Shown here: positions 59,634 to 64,000 of the stretch, in pieces
How the letters are laid out: every line of letters begins with the position of its first letter
Numbering within the stretch: position 1 is the stretch's first letter
NCBI GenBank assembly: GCA_030549855.1
Contig: JAUQQP010000044.1
Span: 62,001 to 126,000 of the forward strand
Origin: Cyanobacteriota bacterium SRBZ.bins.94.201705
GTDB lineage: Bacteria > Cyanobacteriota > Cyanobacteriia > Cyanobacteriales > Cyanobacteriaceae
DNA length: 64,000 nt
Direction of reading: 5' to 3'
Notes under the pieces: model-generated
What the model saw: only the letters and a program-made list of their open reading frames with translations
Told to the model about the DNA's origin: nothing
The model's database searches: none
Program-made: the position numbers and the translations under genes

Positions 59634-60439
59634 AAATCGCAGTTTTGTCTTGTATTCATGCCAACTTACCAGCTTTAGAAGCTGTTTTGAGAGATATTGA
59701 AAAAAACCACTGTGACGCCATTTATAGTCTAGGAGATTTGGTAGGTTATGGCCCTCATCCCAACGAGGTAGTCAACAAAATTAGAGAATTACAAATTCCC
59801 TCCACCCAAGGCTGTTGGGATGAAGACATTGTAGAAGGATTAAACGCCTGTGAATGCAGTTATCCCTCATTGTTAGCGGAAAAAAGGGGAAGGATGGCCC
59901 ATGAGTGGACAAATCAACAAATTACCCCGGAAAACCGTGAATTTCTGGCTAAACTGCCTCTAATGCTACACCTGGACAATCTCTGTTTTACCCACGGAAG
60001 CCCCCATAGTAATCATGAATACATATTACCAGAAATGGATGCCTTTTGTGCCCTGGAAAGGGTGTTAGCCGCCTCTGCCGATGTCCTCTTCTGTGGCCAC
60101 ACTCATATCCCCTATGTGCGTACCTTAAACCCAGGACAACTCTCTGTCAAGCTAAAAAAGGGGAATGGGGTTACCGAAAGACAATTCAGCAGTAGTGTAA
60201 AACGTATTATAAACGTAGGTTCTGTTGGTGAACCCAGGCATGGAAGGCCAAATGCTACTTATGTAATTTACGACCAAGACACAGAAAGGGTGTGGATAAG
60301 GGAGGTGGAGTATGACTATGAAAAAACCTGTAGGGACATTATTGAAAGGGGATTACCGTCTATTTTCGCCTGGAGGTTGAGTAGAGGATTGGAATTTGCA
60401 GAAAAGGCGCCAGACGCCAGTCATGTATGTCAGCGTTAG
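59630..60439 (+). CDS. metallophosphoesterase with cysteine-substituted metal site
   Basis: A 269-residue calcineurin-fold phosphoesterase. The five family blocks are visible but altered: DxH reads S-Cys8-I-His10; GDLVGYG (Asp36) is normal; GNHD reads G-Cys62-Trp63-Asp64; THGS (His122) and CGHTHIPY (His157, His159) are normal. Cys at two ligand positions suggests a different metal or lost catalysis. The substrate is unknown. It overlaps the CobW-like gene by ATGA, so the two are translationally coupled. Confidence 0.75.
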   Translation: MKIAVLSCIHANLPALEAVLRDIEKNHCDAIYSLGDLVGYGPHPNEVVNKIRELQIPSTQGCWDEDIVEGLNACECSYPSLLAEKRGRMAHEWTNQQITPENREFLAKLPLMLHLDNLCFTHGSPHSNHEYILPEMDAFCALERVLAASADVLFCGHTHIPYVRTLNPGQLSVKLKKGNGVTERQFSSSVKRIINVGSVGEPRHGRPNATYVIYDQDTERVWIREVEYDYEKTCRDIIERGLPSIFAWRLSRGLEFAEKAPDASHVCQR

Positions 60440-60454
60440 GGAGGGGGGAAGGAG

Positions 60455-61150
60455 ATGTGGTGGGTGATAATGGCAGGCATTGAGGGGAATTTAGCCGCCT
60501 TAGAGAGGGTATTAAGGGATGTTTACAAACAAAAACTGCCCGTAGAGGAGATTTATATTCTGGGGGATGTGATAGGTATTGGGGGGGACAATGAAGGGGT
60601 GGTAGAGAGGATATGCAATCCCCCAGCCACAGAGTTAATCCCCCATGTGTGTCGTGGGTGGTGGGAGGAACAAGTCTTGACAGTCCACGGCCTTTATGGT
60701 AGTGTTGCTCCCATAGAACTGATAGAACAATTTGGGCCACAAGCCAGTAGACAGTTAGGGGAGGGGGTATCTGAAAAGCTAGTTTGGTGGATACAGTCTT
60801 TACACTTTGGCTTTTTAGAGTTTGACTGTTTGCTGGTGCATGGGAGTAGTGTGAGTGTCAGCGAGTGTTTAAGTCCAGAAACCTCTCCTTGGGTAATTTT
60901 AGACCGTTTTCAGCGCGTGGGAGCGCGTTATCTGTTTTCTGCACGTTCCCACTCTCTATTTCACTGTATTATAGAGGAAGGCATGGTAGAGTCCCAGGTA
61001 GAGACTGTAGAGGGAAGACGGATTAATCAGGTAAAACAGGCAGAGACAAAACACCTCATAGGGGTAGGCAGAGTCAATGGGAAAGACGGCAGTAGCTATG
61101 TCTTGTATAATCCCTACACTGGAGAGATAAGACTGCGTAGAATGGACTAA
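60455..61150 (+). CDS. degenerate metallophosphatase-fold protein
   Basis: A 231-residue paralogue-like protein. Only parts of the metallophosphatase pattern survive: MAGIEGNLAAL replaces SDxHGN, LGDVIGIGG keeps the Asp, CRGWWEE replaces GNHD, VHGSS keeps one His, and ARSHSLF replaces GHTH. It is therefore probably a pseudo-enzyme or a structural partner of the gene before it, from which it is separated by 15 bases with a GGAGG-like site. Confidence 0.65.
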   Translation: MWWVIMAGIEGNLAALERVLRDVYKQKLPVEEIYILGDVIGIGGDNEGVVERICNPPATELIPHVCRGWWEEQVLTVHGLYGSVAPIELIEQFGPQASRQLGEGVSEKLVWWIQSLHFGFLEFDCLLVHGSSVSVSECLSPETSPWVILDRFQRVGARYLFSARSHSLFHCIIEEGMVESQVETVEGRRINQVKQAETKHLIGVGRVNGKDGSSYVLYNPYTGEIRLRRMD

Positions 61151-61365
61151 ACAATGGCAGGCGAGTGAAGGCTAATGGTGGCAACCAGGGCGAGGGGGGC
61201 TTTGTTTTTTCTTAAGTTTCTTAAAATAGGAGATAAACAGTCCCCCACAGGGAAATTTGTGGTAGTTTAGAGATAGGATGTGCAATTATACCACTAATCG
61301 GCTAAATTGTACAAAAAAATTAAGAATTAAGTAGAGGTGAGGGGGACTTTCCCCGCCCTGGGATT

Positions 61366-62259
61366 ATGCCGAACGATGTATACGATATCTTACTAGTGGA
61401 AGACGAGGCAGTGAATGCCGAGAAGATAGGGGCTTTACTGTCCAATTCCCAGAATCTGTCTATTTCCAAGGGGATAAGATTTCAGTTGTATCATGTGACA
61501 ACCTTGGGGGAGGCGATAGAGATACTGAAGAAAAGAGAAAAGGAATTTGCCGCCATTGTCTTGGACTTGACTTTGCCGGATGCCAAGGGGTTTGAATCTT
61601 TGTTTAGGATAAGGGAGAATTTCCCGGATATACCTACCATTGTGCAGATAGAGTCGGAGGATGAGAGTGTAATTGTACGCGCCTTCCAGATGGGGGCAAA
61701 CGGTTATATTCGTAGAGACGAGTTGGATTCTAACTCCCTAGTATATGCCCTGCGTCTGGCCATAGAGCGGCAACAATACATAGATAAATTAGCAGCCCTT
61801 AGACAGGAACAAGTGAAACAGAGGGAGTTGGCCAGTTTGGAGAGTTTAGCCCAGTCTATTCGGCCTACCATTACCGCCAAGATGTTTGCCTCTGATGCCC
61901 TCAAAGACGCGGTGCCTGACGTTTTTGCCGAATTGGTTGCTAAATATGCGGAGCTATTGGAGTTATCATTAGAACAGAGGGCATTAAAGGTGGATTATAA
62001 CATCCCTGAGCAATTACGACAACTGGCGGCCAAATTAGGTTTTTTCAAAGCCAGCCCCAGGGATGTAGTAGACATCCACACCAAAGCCCTCAGGGATAAG
62101 TGTCAAAATGTTAACCTAGCCAAAGTCCAGGCTTATGTGGACGAAGGCAGACTAAGACTATTAGAGTTAATGGGTTATCTAACCTCTTATTATCGCAAAT
62201 ACTATATTGGTTTGAGCAATTTAACTCTTCTTTCTAGTCCTGATTTTGACGAGTTTTAA
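61366..62259 (+). CDS. kaiA3: KaiA3-like protein: receiver domain fused to KaiA C-terminal-like domain
   Basis: A 297-residue chimera. Residues 5-130 are a response-regulator receiver domain (acidic pair Glu12-Asp13, phospho-acceptor Asp67 in VLDLTLPD); the usual Thr and Lys switch residues are Ile95 and Arg117, so phosphorylation switching may be lost. After a coiled-coil linker (about 133-165) residues 185-285 form helices resembling the KaiC-binding domain of KaiA (FFKASPRDVVDIHTKALRDK). As I recall, the Synechocystis homologue Sll0485 is called KaiA3 and is encoded beside kaiB3. The gene is followed four bases later by a kaiB homologue. Confidence 0.7.
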   Translation: MPNDVYDILLVEDEAVNAEKIGALLSNSQNLSISKGIRFQLYHVTTLGEAIEILKKREKEFAAIVLDLTLPDAKGFESLFRIRENFPDIPTIVQIESEDESVIVRAFQMGANGYIRRDELDSNSLVYALRLAIERQQYIDKLAALRQEQVKQRELASLESLAQSIRPTITAKMFASDALKDAVPDVFAELVAKYAELLELSLEQRALKVDYNIPEQLRQLAAKLGFFKASPRDVVDIHTKALRDKCQNVNLAKVQAYVDEGRLRLLELMGYLTSYYRKYYIGLSNLTLLSSPDFDEF

Positions 62260-62263
62260 TTAC

Positions 62264-62539
62264 ATGGCTAGCTATCTATTAAGATTATACATAACCGGCA
62301 ATTCTATAAATTCTCAGAGGGCCATCGCCAATTTGTTGCGTCTTTGTCGAGAAGAATTAAACAATAAATACCAGGTAGAGATTATAGACGTTTTAGAAGA
62401 GCCAGATAGGGCGGAAAGGGAGAAAATACTAGTAACGCCCACCCTTATCAAGCAACTGCCGCCGCCCTTACAGAGAATAATTGGCGACTTGTCCAATAAA
62501 GAAAACGTCCTGTACGGTTTAGATCTTATCGACCAATGA
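62264..62539 (+). CDS. kaiB3: KaiB-like circadian clock protein (KaiB3-like)
   Basis: A 91-residue thioredoxin-like protein. It matches KaiB across its length: LRLYITGNSINSQRAI (residues 6-21), EIIDVLEEPDRAEREKILVT and the near-universal PTLIKQLPPPLQRIIGDLSN. KaiB switches fold to bind phosphorylated KaiC and sequesters KaiA. The ATG at 62264 gives a normal N-terminus; the frame opens earlier inside the upstream gene. No kaiC is present in the window, so this is an operon of kaiA3-kaiB3 type rather than kaiABC. Confidence 0.85.
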   Translation: MASYLLRLYITGNSINSQRAIANLLRLCREELNNKYQVEIIDVLEEPDRAEREKILVTPTLIKQLPPPLQRIIGDLSNKENVLYGLDLIDQ

Positions 62540-62556
62540 GGGAGAAGACAAGGCCC

Positions 62557-64000
62557 CTACTGGAGATAGGCGATGGTGACACCGGTACCCCCTTCGTTTT
62601 CTGGGGCGTCTGTATAGTGGCTAACTTGGGGGTGGTTAGCCAGGAATTCTTGTACTCCCTTGCGGAGGGCGCCCGTGCCCTTACCGTGTATAATCCATAA
62701 GGTACCCACATCCGAGGCGGAGGCGATGGCCTTTTCTAGGATAGAGTAGGCCAGGTGTATTTGTTTACCCCGGATGTCAACCGTGTTACGGGCAGTCCGA
62801 ATAGGAATGGGGGGAGGGGAAGAAGACTGAGGGGTAGTTTTTGGGGGTTGGGGGGGGGTTGTGTTAGTTTTGGGGGTGGTAGTAGCCTTCTCGCCTCCTA
62901 AAGACTCAATGTCGGAAAAGGGCACAATCATCTTCATGATACCGAAACGGGCAGTTACCTGTTGGTTGTCTTCATTAACCTCTAAAACTTCTGCCACCTG
63001 CCCAATAGAGACAATTTTAACCCTCTCTCCCACCTTAGGACGATAACCGGCATTGGCCTTTTCTGCTGGGGGGGTAAGGAAACGCTGTGCTATTTTATTA
63101 AGACTTTCTGTGGCTTTTTGGGCGTCTTGGGGGCTAGGGCTGTTTTTTCGTTTAAATTCCTTGATAACTTGATTTATTTGGCTCTTAGCGTCCAATAGCT
63201 GCTTTTTTATCTCCCTTTCTAGTTCTCGCTTTAAATCCCTCTCTCTTTCTTGTAAGGCTTTGGCCTTGGCAGACACTTCTTGGTAGAATAACTCAGTTTT
63301 CTGTAACAACTCTTCTGCCTGACGGTGTTTTTCTTCCTGTTGTCGTCTTTGGGTTTCCAAGGCGGAAATCAACTGGTTTATATCCAGGGAGAGGTTACCC
63401 ACCAGAGTTTCTGCCTGCTGGAGGATTTCCGGTTTTAACCCCAGTCTTTTAGCAATGGTAATGGCATTAGAACGCCCGGGGATGCCCCATAATAGACGGT
63501 AGGTAGGTTGGAGAGTGACATCATCAAACTCCACTGAGGCGTTTTCAAAACGGGAATCGCTATACTTAAGAGTCTTCAACTCGCCATAGTGGGTAGTGGC
63601 AAGGGTAAGGAGATTGTGGTCTGCCAGATATTTTAAGATAGCAATAGCGATGGCGGTACCTTCCTGGGGGTCTGTCCCTGCTCCGATTTCATCTAGTAGT
63701 ACAAGACAATTAGCCCCCTCAATAGCCTCCAGAATTCTGACAATACGGCAGATATGTCCGGAAAAGGTGGACAGGTTTTGTTGTAGAGACTGTTCATCGC
63801 CAATATCAGCCAAAACCTTGTCAAACCAGGGGAGTCTGGCGGGAGGCTTGGCGGGGATATACATACCAGCCTTAGCCATCAGACATACCAAGCCGATGGT
63901 TTTTAGAGTAACAGTTTTGCCACCGGTATTAGGCCCGGTAATAGCTACTACCCTTGTCTGGGGAGAGATGTAAACGTCTATAGGTACAACAGGACTCCCA
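62557..64000 (-). CDS. mutS2: endonuclease MutS2 (partial, 5' end beyond window)
   Basis: The C-terminal roughly 480 residues of MutS2, a MutS paralogue that limits recombination or rescues collided ribosomes. The P-loop GPNTGGKT lies near 63930 and continues upstream off the end; then VLLDEIGAGTDPQEG (Walker B) and TTHYGELK follow, a long charged coiled coil (about 63130-63420), a KOW-like beta segment (KVGERVKIVSIGQ), a Pro/Thr linker and the C-terminal Smr domain (VDIRGKQIHLA, IIHGKGTGALRKG). It converges with kaiB3, 17 bases apart. Confidence 0.95.
   Translation of the reverse strand, partial: GSPVVPIDVYISPQTRVVAITGPNTGGKTVTLKTIGLVCLMAKAGMYIPAKPPARLPWFDKVLADIGDEQSLQQNLSTFSGHICRIVRILEAIEGANCLVLLDEIGAGTDPQEGTAIAIAILKYLADHNLLTLATTHYGELKTLKYSDSRFENASVEFDDVTLQPTYRLLWGIPGRSNAITIAKRLGLKPEILQQAETLVGNLSLDINQLISALETQRRQQEEKHRQAEELLQKTELFYQEVSAKAKALQERERDLKRELEREIKKQLLDAKSQINQVIKEFKRKNSPSPQDAQKATESLNKIAQRFLTPPAEKANAGYRPKVGERVKIVSIGQVAEVLEVNEDNQQVTARFGIMKMIVPFSDIESLGGEKATTTPKTNTTPPQPPKTTPQSSSPPPIPIRTARNTVDIRGKQIHLAYSILEKAIASASDVGTLWIIHGKGTGALRKGVQEFLANHPQVSHYTDAPENEGGTGVTIAYLQ

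Overview
The window is chromosomal DNA from a cyanobacterium. The evidence is photosynthesis-specific genes (nblA for phycobilisome degradation, ycf3 and ycf4 for photosystem I assembly, an FtsH2-type thylakoid protease, a PAP/fibrillin protein), cyanobacteria-restricted families (DUF1822, DUF1830, DUF3038, cyanobacterial Hfq), a one-piece tmRNA with the cyanobacterial tag ANNIVPFARKAAPVAA, and KaiA/KaiB-like clock proteins. The gene content fits a unicellular lineage near Synechocystis, Geminocystis or Cyanobacterium. By eye I found no copy of the HIP1 octamer GCGATCGC. I saw no tRNA, rRNA, CRISPR array or intact insertion sequence.

Layout. 0-9 kb: rpsB (-) with a structured leader, a pentapeptide protein, a sigma-70-like gene paired with DUF1822, aroA, a membrane PIN/TRAM protein and a LON-domain protein. 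8.8-20.8 kb: nblA with a convergent promoter pointing at it, argG, cobQ with a small kinase, xth, an ABC ATPase, three envelope or membrane proteins and dxs. 21-33 kb: a glycosyltransferase, rsmB, TerB-like and DUF3038 genes, then a 1.15-kb non-coding stretch carrying a repeated Fur/Zur-like palindrome, followed by a PAP/fibrillin gene, a histidine kinase, malate dehydrogenase, dCMP deaminase, a nitroreductase, an MBL-fold protein and uvrB. 33-37 kb: non-coding DNA with a 34-residue ORF, a NUDIX gene, and the decayed remains of a type II restriction-modification system. 37-56.4 kb: a dihydroorotase-like gene lacking metal ligands, hfq/dapF, rseP, ycf3-gatC, ftsH, ribD, ssrA, a beta-lactamase-like hydrolase, MoeB-rhodanese, ctp, ycf4, ilvB and hom. 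56.4-61.2 kb: a frameshifted membrane-protein gene, then hemB, folE, a divergent CobW/COG0523-like protein and two metallophosphatase-fold proteins, with Fur/Zur-like operators before hemB and folE. 61.3-64 kb: kaiA3-kaiB3-like genes and the 3' two-thirds of mutS2.

Most genes are housekeeping and lie in short unrelated transcription units. The parts that look most like linked systems are: (i) the hemB-folE-COG0523-like-metallophosphatase cluster, which resembles a zinc-limitation module; (ii) the orphan array of the same operator sequence at 25 kb; (iii) the kaiA3-kaiB3 pair; (iv) the sigma-like/DUF1822 pair; and (v) nblA with a strong opposing promoter. All functional statements rest on reading motifs by eye; no database search was run.
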